64,000 nt of DNA, from assembly GCA_021229015.1 (NCBI GenBank), contig CM037789.1:29439988-29503987 (forward strand). The letters are read 5' to 3'. Source of the stretch: Solen grandis. Its lineage: Eukaryota > Mollusca > Bivalvia > Adapedonta > Solenidae. Of this stretch, positions 21,893 to 32,465 are shown one piece after another. Every line of letters starts with the position of its first letter. The stretch's first letter is position 1. The notes beneath the pieces are model-generated. The model did not search any database. It was given only the letters and a program-made list of their open reading frames with translations, and was not told the DNA's origin. Made by a program: the position numbers and the translations under genes.

Positions 21893-22060
21893 CCGTATTT
21901 AACCTTGTCATTTTGACACATTGGTTAACAGAGCAGACCGTAGCTCAGGTTGTACACAGTGAATTATATGATATTCATGCCCAAATTAATGACTTGATGA
22001 ATACTAATTGACCGAACTTGAAATGGTTTATGAAATGACAGATTTTTAACTGAACAGATA
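21893..22060. mobile_element. MITE family B, rearranged remnant
   Basis: CATTTTGACACATTGGTTAA and CAGAGCAGACC are in one orientation, followed by GACTTGATGAATACTAATTG in the other. This suggests an internal deletion with inversion. Confidence 0.45.
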
Positions 22061-22079
22061 ATTAACTCTTTGGTACCAA

Positions 22080-22120
22080 CCACGGACCTATATACCATGG
22101 TATGGTATATAGGTCCGTGG
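22080..22120. repeat. Perfect foldback, 19-bp arms
   Basis: CCACGGACCTATATACCAT (22080-22098) and ATGGTATATAGGTCCGTGG (22102-22120) are exact complements with a 3-bp loop; GGTACCAA-type sequence flanks both sides. Confidence 0.9.
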
Positions 22121-22127
22121 TACCAAC

Positions 22128-22714
22128 AGTCATAGGATTCATTATCATTCGGTGTTTAGCAATTTGTGTGCGTTAACAGTATTTTGAGATAATTGTGATC
22201 TTTGTCTGGAATACTCGGTCACATAATTCTCCAACAACATTATGAGATCATGAATATTTCATTTAAGTCTTTTCATGATGTTTTGTTTTAGTTGGATATA
22301 ATCACACTCAGGAGAGATCATATTGGTTTTTTGTATAGTATTGCATATATACCTGGAATATTTATAGTTTAAGGTATTCTATGCATCATCAAATTATGAT
22401 CATGGTCCATCAAGTGGTCATGGGAATTTCATAGTAAATGCAAGCCTTTGAAGACTTTGAGCAAAAGAGACTATAACTCAAAGTTAATAGATGCTTGCAT
22501 CTGCTCTGAAATCTTTTGAAGCATTTAAAGGACCAGGATTATAATTTAATGATGAATGGAATACCTTAAGCTGATTTTTCTTTCATGAGTTCCAGGTATT
22601 TGAATATTTAATGTAAGGTTACTGGTAATGGCTGGTGCCCACATGGAGAAAGACTCAATCACAAACAATACCAAGAATTGTGGACAATTATCTCACAATC
22701 TCGTTGTATTTTAT
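22128..22714. other. Unique stretch
   Basis: Nothing recognised. Confidence 0.4.
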
Positions 22715-22921
22715 ACCTATGCGAACAGCATAAAACCAGATCAGCCTGCGAGTAACTCGCAGGCTGATCAGGTTTTATGCTGTTCGCTGCTCCTCAGTGG
22801 TCTGGAAATGAGGATTTTGTAATTAAATTTGGTAAGGTTTAACTGTGGTTTTCTGCAGATCAGGCTTTATGTGATACCTATTGAGGGCGTCAAAATGAGT
22901 CTATATGAAGGAAAGGGTTAA
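22715..22921 (+). mobile_element. MITE family A, copy 4, 5' truncated
   Basis: Begins inside the family at CCTATGCGAACAGCATAAAA, with the first 30 bp or so including the left TTAA missing. The hairpin is perfect and it ends GAAGGAAAGGGTTAA. Confidence 0.85.
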
Positions 22922-23084
22922 TGACCAGGCCTTAAATGGAACCCACATTAGTATGGGGTTAAAGCCTAAAGCTTTTGAGTCATTGTGGTTGGTACTATCT
23001 GCTTTGCAAACTAAATTATGCTACAAAGATTTTCATCTTGATATGGTAAAATTTTTCTCATTTGGTACAATGTCTAATGTCAGA

Positions 23085-23273
23085 CACCTCATGAATATTT
23101 GTGTTCAAATTTAATGATTTCTTTTCTGTGCAGACAGAATAAAATCTAAGCTACAATTATGTTTGAGCAAGCAGAGGAGACCCTAATCCTACAGCTTGTA
23201 CATATAAGGAGCTGGGACTGATCTGGGACTCCTCAGTTTGCCAGTGTGCCGAGTCCATTTGAGGTAAAGAGTT
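23085..23273 (+). mobile_element. MITE family B copy
   Basis: CACCTCATGAATATTTGTG, GCAGACAGAATAAAATCTAA, GAGCAAGCAGAGGAGACCCT and the end TTTGAGGTAAAGAGTTA. Terminal TTAA lost. Confidence 0.65.
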
Positions 23274-23744
23274 ACAATAGCATCATCTCAGAGCATGAGC
23301 TTTATTGACATAGAAATGAATTTGATGCCAGTTCTCTCTTGGCACTCTGAGAGTTTCTCTTAAACACTTGTGAAGTTGTGGGTGGATGTTTCGGGTCCCC
23401 ATGGAACCTGCCACTCATTGTTGAGCTAATTACTTCCTCGTTACGAAGGAGGAGTGGGTGGGCTGACTACAACGGTTTGTTTTCAATCTTCGGCTGCACA
23501 CCGTTTCACTGCACAAACCATATTAATATTGTATTACCCAACGGGGTTCCAGACAGATGACTACAGCACATGCTGCCACTTCTTGCTGGTGTTTATATGG
23601 CTTTTCTTGAAACTGCTTAGCTGGCATAATATAATTATCAAATTCACATTTATCACTTGGAAATGTGGTTTGATACATATGTAAATCTTTTAAAAAGGCA
23701 GGTCAGCTCGTAAGCAATTTTTCAGTATATTTTAAAAAAAGACT
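23274..23744. other. Unique stretch
   Basis: No repeat recognised. Frames of 60 and 76 codons overlap here without any domain. Confidence 0.4.
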
Positions 23745-23985
23745 TAGGTTTTTTTGATGCATAAGCAAACAGAGCAGACCCAGGTCAGACAGCTTCCTCA
23801 AGGTCTTTCTTTGTTTGCTCACTCAGTTTTATAGCTCCGGTTTTACTAAGTCTGCACGGCAAAAAAAAAAAATCAAAAAAAAATCCATGTTTTAATTTAC
23901 CATTTAAAAGTGCAGTTAAAATTAATATATATTCATCTAGTCATAAATTTGTACATGAATATTCATGAGGTGAAGGGTTAACAAG
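23745..23985 (-). mobile_element. MITE family B copy
   Basis: GATGCATAAGCAAACAGAGC, CTTTGTTTGCTCACTCAG and CTGCACGGCAAAAAAAAAAA, with the end TACATGAATATTCATGAGGT followed by GAAGGGTTAA. The left terminus is decayed. Confidence 0.7.
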
Positions 23986-24166
23986 GTTTGGTTATATGCG
24001 GGTGTTACCACTTGTATGCTTAAGACAATTGGAAAACATGATCAGGCTGAAAGCCTTTCTCTGTCTTAGTATCCGATGTTTTACAATATCACCATCTGTC
24101 TTGTTAAATATGGTGCAGACCATTCTGGAAGGAACTGTTGAGTGATTTTCTTTTTTGACATTTCGG

Positions 24167-24309
24167 TGTAAGTCCCTGTAATGGTTCGCTATTAACCTCT
24201 ACCAAGATAACCAAGGTACCCTAATGAAACATTAGGAAACCTTTGTTTTCTCCGTATAAGACCATGAGGTCCAAAATGTAGCAGAACCATTACAGGGACT
24301 TTACCTTAA
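24167..24309. mobile_element. MITE family K, copy 2
   Basis: GTAAGTCCCTGTAATGGTTC inverted against GAACCATTACAGGGACTTTA, with the inner repeat CCAAGGTACCCTAATG / CATTAGGAAACC as in 1381-1537. The copies differ mainly in the spacer. Confidence 0.8.
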
Positions 24310-24546
24310 TATCTGTTGATTATGTATTCAAGGCAATTTCCTGGGTACATGCATTTACTCTTAATCTTCATGGATAAAACTGTCCAAAAAATGGGCAAAA
24401 TTTATATTAATCACCCCAAAATTTATGATTCCAAGTTTGTTTTTTTAAGTGGACGCCCACTTGCCCGTGCCGGGTTAAAATCACTGTGGGCAAGTGATTT
24501 TTCAAAGAAGATAGCCAGGCAGGCAAGTTTATTTTCGTAAATGAAA

Positions 24547-24568
24547 TCTTTTTTTTTTTTTTTTTTTT
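24547..24568. repeat. Poly(T) tract
   Basis: A run of about 20 T immediately before the 20-bp minisatellite. Confidence 0.9.
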
Positions 24569-24598
24569 CTATAGTATATCAGGGGTGAAATACATCCT

Positions 24599-25310
24599 GT
24601 CCAAAAACACACTACATCCCATCCCAACACACTACATCCCATCCCAACACACTATTCTGTCCCAACACACTACATCCCATCCCAACACACTTCATCTGGT
24701 CCAAACACACTACATCCCATCCCAACACACTTTTCTGTCCCAACACACTACATCCCATCCCAACACACTACATCCCATCCCAACACACTATTCATCCCAA
24801 CACACTACATCCCATCCCAACACACTACATCCCATCCCAACACACTACATCCCATCCCAACACACTACATCCCGTCCCAACACACTACATCCCATCCCAA
24901 CACACTACATCCCCTCCCAACACACTACATCCTGTCCCAACACACTACATCCCGTGCCAACACACTACATCCCTGTCCCAACACACTACATCCCATCCCA
25001 ACACACTACATCCTGTCCCAACACACTACATCCCATCCCAACACACTACATCCCGTCCCAACACACTACATCCCGTCCCAACACACTACATCCCATCCCA
25101 ACACACTACATCCCTCTGGTCCAACACACATACATCCACACTTGTCCCACACACTACATCATCCACTTCACTGTCCAACACACTACATCCATCACTCGTC
25201 AAACACATCATCCAACACACTACATCTGGTCCCAACACACTACATCCCGTCCCAACACACTTCATCCAGACTATCACACTACATCCCGTCCCATCACGTC
25301 CAGTCCCATC
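24599..25310. repeat. 20-bp minisatellite CCCAACACACTACATCCCAT
   Basis: About 33 units, 20 bp each, varying at CCCAT, CCCGT, CCTGT and CTGGT. Because 20 is not divisible by three, three units encode a 20-residue cycle and keep a 243-codon frame open. This is an artefact. Units decay after 25110. Confidence 0.95.
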
Positions 25311-25319
25311 TTATAATTT

Positions 25320-26007
25320 ACCTGAAGACTATGTGGACTGTTGGGATATCAATCATCTTTCATTATAGGTCCAGTTACAGTTGTAAATCACTGCGGTTGT
25401 TAATGTGATACATTATGCAATCATTTTGAAAGTTTAGATTGTTTGTATTAATTGGAGTTAAATTGTTTTGGTGACATTCCTGGAATGTTTGTATCGAGTA
25501 TTACCAGGAATCATCCCACGCATGTTATCTCAGTTTACAAGATACTTCATCAATTCATTGTCGATCACATTTTCAGTTTTAACAATGCATTAGATAGCCA
25601 AGTATTGGAGAACATTTCATATATCAACCCTGATAGTGTGGTACAGTATTTCTGTTTTATATCTAGTCTTAAAGATAATTCCGGTGTATCTTTTACATTT
25701 TTATCTTTATGGTTTATCAGAGAAAAAAAAGAGGTATTGTCATTACTCTGGCGTTATTGTCATCATTGGCATCATTGTTGTTGACATATTTGTTGGGAAA
25801 AACTTTTTCCTTGGCAATTATAAACATCTAAACTACCAAGCTTCACATACTTATTCACCATCACCAGGGCTGCATTCGCATCAAGGGCCACAACTATTAG
25901 GTCCATTTTGACCAGAGTTATTTCCCCTATTTTATAAGAACACAGACGAGTGTTGGCATCCGCATACGGTGTTCATGTTATATCATGTCTGATTTATGTG
26001 ATGTGAA
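25320..26007. other. Unique stretch
   Basis: A 110-codon frame (25452-25784) is the longest non-repeat frame here, but it has no recognisable domain, and no splice sites support it. Confidence 0.4.
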
Positions 26008-26187
26008 TGTGTCACCTTTATCCTACCCCTCTTTAATGTAACAGTCTAACAGTAATCTTATGCCATGTAAATAATTAATAATTAGCCAAGGTGACATACA
26101 ATAGCTTTTAAGCTTTTTTCAAAAAAGTTACCTGAAAATTAAGATGTGCCTTATACTTGCTGCCCCTAATCTGCCCATGTATAAATA
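26008..26187 (-). mobile_element. Decayed copy of the 19302 TIR element
   Basis: TGTCACCTTTATCCTACCC, ACAGTCTAACAGTAATCTTA, TGCCATGTAAATAA and GTGCCTTATACTTGCTGCCC match the reverse complement of 19320-19530 in order. The other half is missing. Confidence 0.6.
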
Positions 26188-26202
26188 GCTATTATTAATT
26201 TA

Positions 26203-26570
26203 TATTCAGTTGCTCCCTAAATGACTATATGGTTGCATACTAAATGTCTATTCAGTTGCTCCCTAAATGACTATATGGTTGCATACTAAATGTCTATTCA
26301 GTTGCTCCCTAAATGACTATATGGTTGCATACTAAATGTCTATTCAGTTGCTCCCTAAATGACTATATGGATGCATACTAAATGCCTATTCAGTTGCTCC
26401 CTAAATGACTATATGGATGCATACTAAATGCCTATTCAGTAAGTGACTAAGATTATGGTTGCTTCCTAAATGACTATACGGTTGCTTCGTGACTATAATT
26501 AGGGCTGCTTCCTAAATGACTATACGTTGCTTCGTGACTATAATTAGGTTGCTTCCTAAATGACTATACA
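26203..26570. repeat. 46-bp tandem repeat, five copies plus decayed tail
   Basis: The unit is TTCAGTTGCTCCCTAAATGA, CTATATGGTTGCATACTAAA, TGTCTA (46 bp). From 26440 shorter variants with GCTTCCTAAATGACTATA and GCTTCGTGACTATAATTAGG follow. Confidence 0.9.
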
Positions 26571-27245
26571 GACACTTTGGAAACTCCTCTTAAGGATTAT
26601 GTTTGAGGACTTTAATGTTACACACAAATATCTTTGCATTTTATTTTTTATTTTTTAATGGGCCCATCAAATGACATCATGAAATAATTAAAAAGGCTAA
26701 TGATGTCAAAGGGTTGTTGATAGGAACCATTTATTTTGTTTAGGATTAAATGTGTAATTTGCATAATGAAGTTTTAAAGAAAGATTAGAAAATAAAAAAT
26801 AAAAAATTTATTTTCTTGGAAAAGGAAAATCCAATATTAGCTTGAATATGACTACTTTCCTTGATGGTGGCAGAGATTGCGTCGTCTGCTTTTAAGGGGA
26901 GATCACTAGAAATTTAACCCATAGTTTTTTTTCTTATTTTCGAACAGTTTGATGAAGTATATTTGATATAGCAGAGGCAAGTTGCTCACACAAATAGTTC
27001 CAATGTGTTTTGTAGCTGGTTCTTGGCTGTGGTACCTTCCCCTTCCACTACTGTATTTGTAATCTTGAGGACAGCTGGGAACCAGACTAAAAAACACATT
27101 GAAACTATCTGTGTGTGCAACTTGCCTCCGGTTTGACTTTTGCAATGAATGTTGGAAAATTGATATAATTATACAGTGTAATAAGTAGAAGGGGATGATG
27201 GTAGAGGGTCTTAAAGTTAAGTATTCACTTACTTAAAACATTTTT
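26571..27245. other. Unique AT-rich stretch
   Basis: No exon or repeat recognised. Confidence 0.4.
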
Positions 27246-27280
27246 CTGTTGTTGTTTGTTTGTTGTTGTTGTTGTTTTTA
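27246..27280. repeat. (TTG)n microsatellite
   Basis: TTGTTG-type repeat with one TTTG interruption. Confidence 0.85.
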
Positions 27281-27324
27281 CAAAAAATCAAAACAAAATC
27301 TGTAGAAAGTAATCAACAAATACA

Positions 27325-27452
27325 ATTATCGTGCAGACTGTATAGGATTTGAGCTACAATGTTGTATGAACAAAGAGAGATGATCTTGATCTTGGTCTGC
27401 TCTGTTTGGCAAGGCTTCAAAAGATGTCCATATGAGGTAAAAGTTTATAAAA
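27325..27452 (+). mobile_element. MITE family B, 3' half
   Basis: GTGCAGACTGTATAGGATTT, GAGCTACAATGTTGTATGAA, CTGCTCTGTTTGGCAAGG and the end CATATGAGGTAAAAG. Confidence 0.6.
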
Positions 27453-27774
27453 GGGTGAGTGAAATTTTGTGTTGTATTTGGGGGATTGGGGGGGGGAGAT
27501 GGATTTATGCAAGGAAATATGGTGGTGTAGGGGATCTGTAATTAGGATTGACTGACTCCGTTATAGTTACTGTAAAGAGAAACATGCTGTAATATGTTCA
27601 TATAATTACACATGCTACAAAACTGTGCACATTCTCTCGCAAGCCAGAGATTGTGTAAATGGTTCATTGTAGTTCTTGTGTAACATTAAGTATTGTTTGC
27701 CATGTGTGAAACTATGTAGAGGTCTTTACTGTTCTGCAGCAGATAAAATGTTTATTGTAAAGGCAGCTTTTAGG

Positions 27775-28275
27775 GCTATGTGAAGTGCTACATTTGAGTG
27801 TCAAGGTTATGTGAAGTGCTAGGGTTGATGTAAGGTTAGGTGAAGTGCTAGGGTTGAATGTCAAGGTTATGTGAAGTGCTAGGGTTGAGTGTGAAGGTTA
27901 TGTGAAGTTCTAGGGTTGAGTGTCAAGGTTATGTGAAGTTCAAGGGTTGAGTATCAAGGTTATGTGAAGTGCTAGGGTTGAATGTCAAGGTTATGTGAAG
28001 TTCAAGGGTTGAGTGTCAAGGTTATGTGAAGTTCTAGGGTTGAGTGTCAAGGTTATGTGAAGTGCTAGGGTTGAGTGTCAAGGTTATGTGAAGTGCTAGG
28101 GTTGAGTGTCAAGGTAATGTGAAGTGCTAGGGTTGAGTGAAAAGGTTATGTTGAGTGCTAGGGTTGAGTGTCAAGGTTATGTTGAGTGCTAGGGTTGAGT
28201 GTCAAGGTTATGTTGAGTTCTAGGGTTGAGTGTCAAGGTAATGTGAAGTTCAAGGGTTGTGTGTCAACATTGTGT
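27775..28275. repeat. 31-bp minisatellite, about 16 copies
   Basis: The unit is GGTTATGTGAAGTGCTAGGG plus TTGAGTGTCAA (31 bp), with GTTC and TTGA variants. Confidence 0.95.
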
Positions 28276-28313
28276 GAAATGCTAGGTTTTTTTTTTATAC
28301 AATATCCATGGTT

Positions 28314-28428
28314 GTGTTGCATGGCTGAACACTGACTGGATGTGGTATCAAGCCACTTGCTTGCAGTGTGATTTTACATTGTGGCAGCACCACAAGACTG
28401 AAGCCTTGACCTGAAAAAAAACAACACA
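28314..28428 (+). mobile_element. SINE family F, diverged fragment
   Basis: CTGACTGGATGTGGTATCA, GTGATTTTACATTGTGGCAG and CAACACACA-like tail follow the order of the SINE F body. Confidence 0.4.
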
Positions 28429-28431
28429 CAA

Positions 28432-28676
28432 TTAACCCTTTACCTCATGAATATTCATATACACATTTTTTACATGACAAATTTTCTTTTACTGAAATTT
28501 AAATGTCATAATTATGAATCTTTGCTGTGCAGGCTGTGTTGAATCTGAACTGCAATAATGTATGAGCAAACAGAGGAGACCTTGAGGAGGAGACCCTGAT
28601 TAGACTGCTGTCTAGGAGGTGTGTCTGTTCTGTTCGCCATTGCATGAAAATGTGCCTCTATGAGGTAAAGGGTTGA
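28432..28676 (+). mobile_element. MITE family B, reference copy
   Basis: The left TTAA is followed by CCCTTTACCTCATGAATATT. It then has GCTGTGCAGGCTGTGTTGAA, ATGTATGAGCAAACAGAGG and TTGCATGAAAATGTGCC, and ends CTATGAGGTAAAGGGTTGA, with right TTAA altered to TTGA. Inverted ends CCCTTTACCTCAT and ATGAGGTAAAGGG plus TTAA suggest a piggyBac-type non-autonomous element related in its ends to family A. Confidence 0.8.
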
Positions 28677-29729
28677 AATTCAATTCCAGTTGTTTTGACC
28701 AGATCAGGTTCTTTATTCAGGAATGGCCAAGCAAGAAATATCACTTTATGTCTGTTTCAAGTGACCTCTACCATTTTGCACCTTGTGGCTTAAATTTTTG
28801 TTTGTTGCTTCGCCTTTATTACACTCTGATATAATTGATCTTGCTTTGAGTAGTGATGGATAGAGACTTTCTATGCATTCCGCTGTTGCCATTGGCAATA
28901 GAAGACTTCCATGGCAGTAATGATACTGAAGAAAGTATCGCTTAACCTGTGGTTTCCATCTCTGGCCTATCCCAAGGGGAAACGGAAACCAGCCAATGTG
29001 ACATTGACACATTCTTCACGAGACACTTTCTGACTAAGCGTTATGCAAGCAGTTCTTCATATAGTATGCAGTCAGTTACAGATATACTGTATTGGACTTT
29101 CATTAGCCTTGGGAAATGTCAGAGGGATTACAAATGTTACATGACATGTATAATATCCCAGATGATTTATTTATGGCATTATTAGCATTCATATTTAATA
29201 TATTTATTGGTAATGTAGAGGATTTGTCCCTTCCATGAATTTCTGAAATGAAGTGTTAGAAACTTGCAGATAGTCTTTAGAGAGTTCTGTGTTTCTACCA
29301 CATTTGAATGATTTAGGTATTTTAATGTCTGAACGCAAAACTGTTATAACCTATGTGAAAAAGATAGGAACATCTTCGGAATTGTTTATTTATTGTTCTG
29401 GAATTGATCTGTACTTGACCTTACTCTTGATGTGGGCAAAACAATTCAAGTACATTTTGAGATAAATTTTTAAGCACTTACAGATCAGTTCTGAATATAT
29501 TTAGTGCATATAGAAATAGATGGAGGTATGTAACAATTTCTTTTGCTAACCCTTGATTTATTGTTGCTATCAAAATTTGGGAACTTTATTTTGTATTGGC
29601 AGTTTAAAACTGGTAGTAAGTAAATAATTCAGTCTATTTCCAATTGGATGGTTTGATCCCTTCTGGTCATTTTTTTTCCATTGGTATTATAGTAACAATG
29701 CTTCAATATTAAGTTGCTGACTTTAACCT
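28677..29729. other. Unique non-coding stretch
   Basis: Overlapping frames of 88 codons (minus, 28746-29012) and 78 codons (plus, 28949-29185) show no known domain. No repeat recognised. Confidence 0.4.
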
Positions 29730-29945
29730 CACTCAGCCCCTCACCGCATGGGTTCGAATCCCGGCAGGGTCATTTGGATTTTCATGTGAGGATTGAAGCC
29801 TTCCAGCTGGCTTGCGGTAGGTCGGTAGTTCTACCCAGATGTCTCCGTGCATTCGGGGTCTTCCTCCACCTGTAATTAGCTGGACGTCGCTATATGACTG
29901 AAATACTGTCGAGGCAACGGTAAACTCAAATAGTCAAGTCAATAT
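29730..29945 (+). mobile_element. SINE family G copy
   Basis: B-box GGGTTCGAATCCCG (29751-29764), body CATTTGGATTTTCATGTGAG, GCCTTCCAGCTGGCTTGCGG and CACCTGTAATTAGCTGGACG, then TGACTGAAATACTGTC and a TCAAGTCAA tail. The AAATACTGTC tail segment is also found in SINE F, so the two families share a 3' module. The 5' head is truncated. Confidence 0.8.
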
Positions 29946-30904
29946 TAAGTATCTTTTAATCTTGAATCAAAATTATTAGGTTTTTAAGTGTCCTACCCTG
30001 TCTTGTCCCATCCCGTCCTGTCCTGTCCTATCTCACATAAAGACAAAATGAGATGGTGGGGAATGGATCATCATTTATAATAGTTCTAGTTTCATTTGTT
30101 ACTTGAGGGGGAAAAGATTCTGAGTGGATTAACCAATATTAAATCTAGATTTGAGGAGAAGTTTTCCTGAGTCAAATTGCTTCTAACGTCTCTAATTTAA
30201 GGCTCAAAACATAAATGGAAACTGAGATGAAGCTTTTGTCATAAAAATTAGAATGCAGATTGACTATTGAGTACAAACCCTGTGCTAAAGAAACGGAAAC
30301 TCTCAACAATATTTTGTGCATCAGGAACTGCATGTATCTTAGCACTGTGACAATGTTGTTATTGATTTTTCCAAACGTGCAGATGGCTGAGCCGACTAAC
30401 TAAATATGGCAAGTTTGTCGTGGTTATCTCCCTTTAACTCTTGCCCACTCAATTCTACAACCCTATTAGGCCATTCAAACAGTAGACTGCTTATTACTAA
30501 ATATTCAGCTTGAGATTTTTCTCCCTTGATAATTAAAATATCTTTAGCTGTCTTATTTATTTAAAATCTTTTGTATGTATAATCTTAATTTTCTTTAAAT
30601 TTTAGATTTATGGTGATGTTGATTTTGATATTTTTATGTGAGAAAGATCACAATTTGAAATGTATCCTGGTCCCGTGTTTTCAAAAAAACTTAAGTACGA
30701 TAACATGCTCAGATTTGAATGTACCAATCAACTCCCTATTTAAACTTATGTGCTTTGTCTGAGTATGAAACACATATGTAAGTACTGTTATTGTTTTTAA
30801 GAACATTGGGGCCCGAAATGCCCGAGTTTTAATACTTCTCAAATGAAAATAAGTTTATACTTATTTATTTATGTTGATTGGGAAACAAGTTCTTACAAAA
30901 TATA
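29946..30904. other. Unique AT-rich stretch
   Basis: Short CCTGTCC-type simple repeat at 29995-30030; otherwise nothing recognised. Confidence 0.4.
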
Positions 30905-31146
30905 TTAACCCTTTCCCTCATAGAGGACACCATGAAAAGACCTATGCGAACAGCATAAAACCAGATCAGCCTGCGAGTAACTCGCAGGCTGATCAGGTTT
31001 TATGCTGTTTACTGATCCTCAGTGGTCTGGAAATGAGGATTTTGTAATTAAATTTGGTAAGGTTTAACTGTGATTTTCTGCAGATCAGGCTTTATGTGGT
31101 ACCTATTGAGTGCGTCAAAATGGGTCTATATGAGGGAATGGGTTAA
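30905..31146 (+). mobile_element. MITE family A, copy 5
   Basis: TTAA on both sides, ends CCCTTTCCCTCAT and GAGGGAATGGG. The hairpin is intact except that the right arm ends GCTGTTTACTG. 242 bp. Confidence 0.9.
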
Positions 31147-31343
31147 TACCTCTTGATGTTTCCTGGGTTTGACCAGTACAAAGCACCTGGAGAGGTCATG
31201 AAAATTCCATGACCCCAACAGGGTTCAAGCTCACAATCTAATAGGGTCAGCCATCTGGAATGTTACCACTGGACCATGGTGTCAAAAAATGACATTGTTT
31301 AAGGATATGATCAATGATTTATTATGCAAATTTACTTTTTCAA

Positions 31344-31553
31344 ACCCTTTACATCATAATTATATATAGACATGTTTGGCAAGGTAGTCAGTTTCTGAAA
31401 GGGTCTCTTCTGCTTTGTTAAATAATATTGTGGCTCTGATTCTACACAGTCTGGATAGCAAAGAAAAATCCATTGTTTCATATACCATGAAAAGTCAATT
31501 AATATTCATCAGGTCATCAGTTGTACATGAATATTCATGACGTAAAGGGTTAA
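31344..31553 (-). mobile_element. MITE family B copy
   Basis: ACCCTTTACATCAT, then CTACACAGTCTGGATAGCAA, AGAAAAATCCATTGTTTCAT and TACATGAATATTCATGACG with TAAAGGGTTAA. The intact uninterrupted order shows the insertion point used in the copy at 3881. Confidence 0.8.
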
Positions 31554-31721
31554 TGGAATCTTTCAAGTTCTCAGGAAAGTTTTCTATGTTACCAGTTTAA
31601 GAATAAATTATTGAGAAGTGGCTCTCACCTATGGTATATGGTCTGCTTTTAAACAGTTCAGTTTTCCAAATGTAGTTGGGAGATAATTGAGGTAGCTAAG
31701 TGTTTCGGGGCCTTCATGGCT

Positions 31722-31992
31722 GATCAGTTACACTGACTTGACTTGACTGTTTGAGTTAACCGTCGCTCTGACAGTATTTCAGTCATATAGTGATGTCCAG
31801 CTAATTACAGGTGGAGGAAGACCCTAATGCACGGAGGCATCCGGGTAGAACCACCAACCTACTGCAAGCCAGCTGGAAGGCTTCCTCACATGAAAATCCA
31901 AATGACTCTGCTGGGATTCGAACCCATGCGATGAGGGGCTGAGTGAGTGTTAAAGTCAGTGACTTTACCCTCTCGGCCACGGAGGCTCCCTG
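31722..31992 (-). mobile_element. SINE family G, complete with tRNA head
   Basis: Reading the minus strand: A-box-like GTGGCCGAGAGGGTAAAGTC, a long variable-arm region as in Ser/Leu tRNAs, B-box GGGTTCGAATCCC, the body, then AAATACTGTC and a GTCAAGTCAAGTC tail. It is the best copy in the window for the family head. Confidence 0.85.
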
Positions 31993-32242
31993 AGCAGTTA
32001 CAGTCTGAGACTACAAATTTCTCAGCCCCTCACTGTTGTTGGTTTGAATCCTGATTGGGACCTGTGATTCTTGATGTGAGGAAGCCTTCCAGCCCAGGCT
32101 TGTGGTAGGCGGCGGGGAGGTGGGGTTCTACTCAAGTGGTTTCTGTGCCATGAATAATGTATATAGGTCCCCAGGGGTCTCCTTCACCTTTAACTTGCTG
32201 GACGTCGCTTAAAGGACTGAAATACTGTTGAAGCAACAGTTA
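31993..32242 (+). mobile_element. SINE family G, diverged copy
   Basis: B-box variant GGTTTGAATCC, GTGAGGAAGCCTTCCAGCC, CTTGCTGGACGTCGC and GACTGAAATACTGTTG. It lies head-to-head with the previous copy, making a natural inverted pair. Confidence 0.75.
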
Positions 32243-32277
32243 ACTCCCCTCCAATAGATTGTTTTTCAGTCTGATCT

Positions 32278-32465
32278 GGCTTCAAGTGGTTAAGTGACAT
32301 GATCTAAGTAGATACCGTGGTACATTTATCTCCCTTGCTTGAAGCACTTGGTGGCCCAGTTTCAGGACAACATCATGGGGTATCATGCCACTTGTCTAAC
32401 AGCTTAATATATCACATGATGGCACCATTCTATCTGACTTTTGTAGACAAAATTAAAAAAAATGA
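32278..32465 (+). mobile_element. SINE family F, diverged fragment
   Basis: GTACATTTATCTCCCTTGCT, CAGTTTCAGGACAACATC, GGTATCATGCCACTTGTCTA and an A-rich end follow the order of the SINE F body. Confidence 0.5.

Noticed and set aside
24585..25316. 243-codon frame with His-Pro-Asn-Thr repeat
   Set aside because: Entirely within a 20-bp minisatellite; the pattern follows from three 20-bp units per 20 residues.
25452..25784. 110-codon frame in unique sequence
   Set aside because: No domain, hydrophobic mixture as expected of AT-rich random sequence, and no supporting splice sites.
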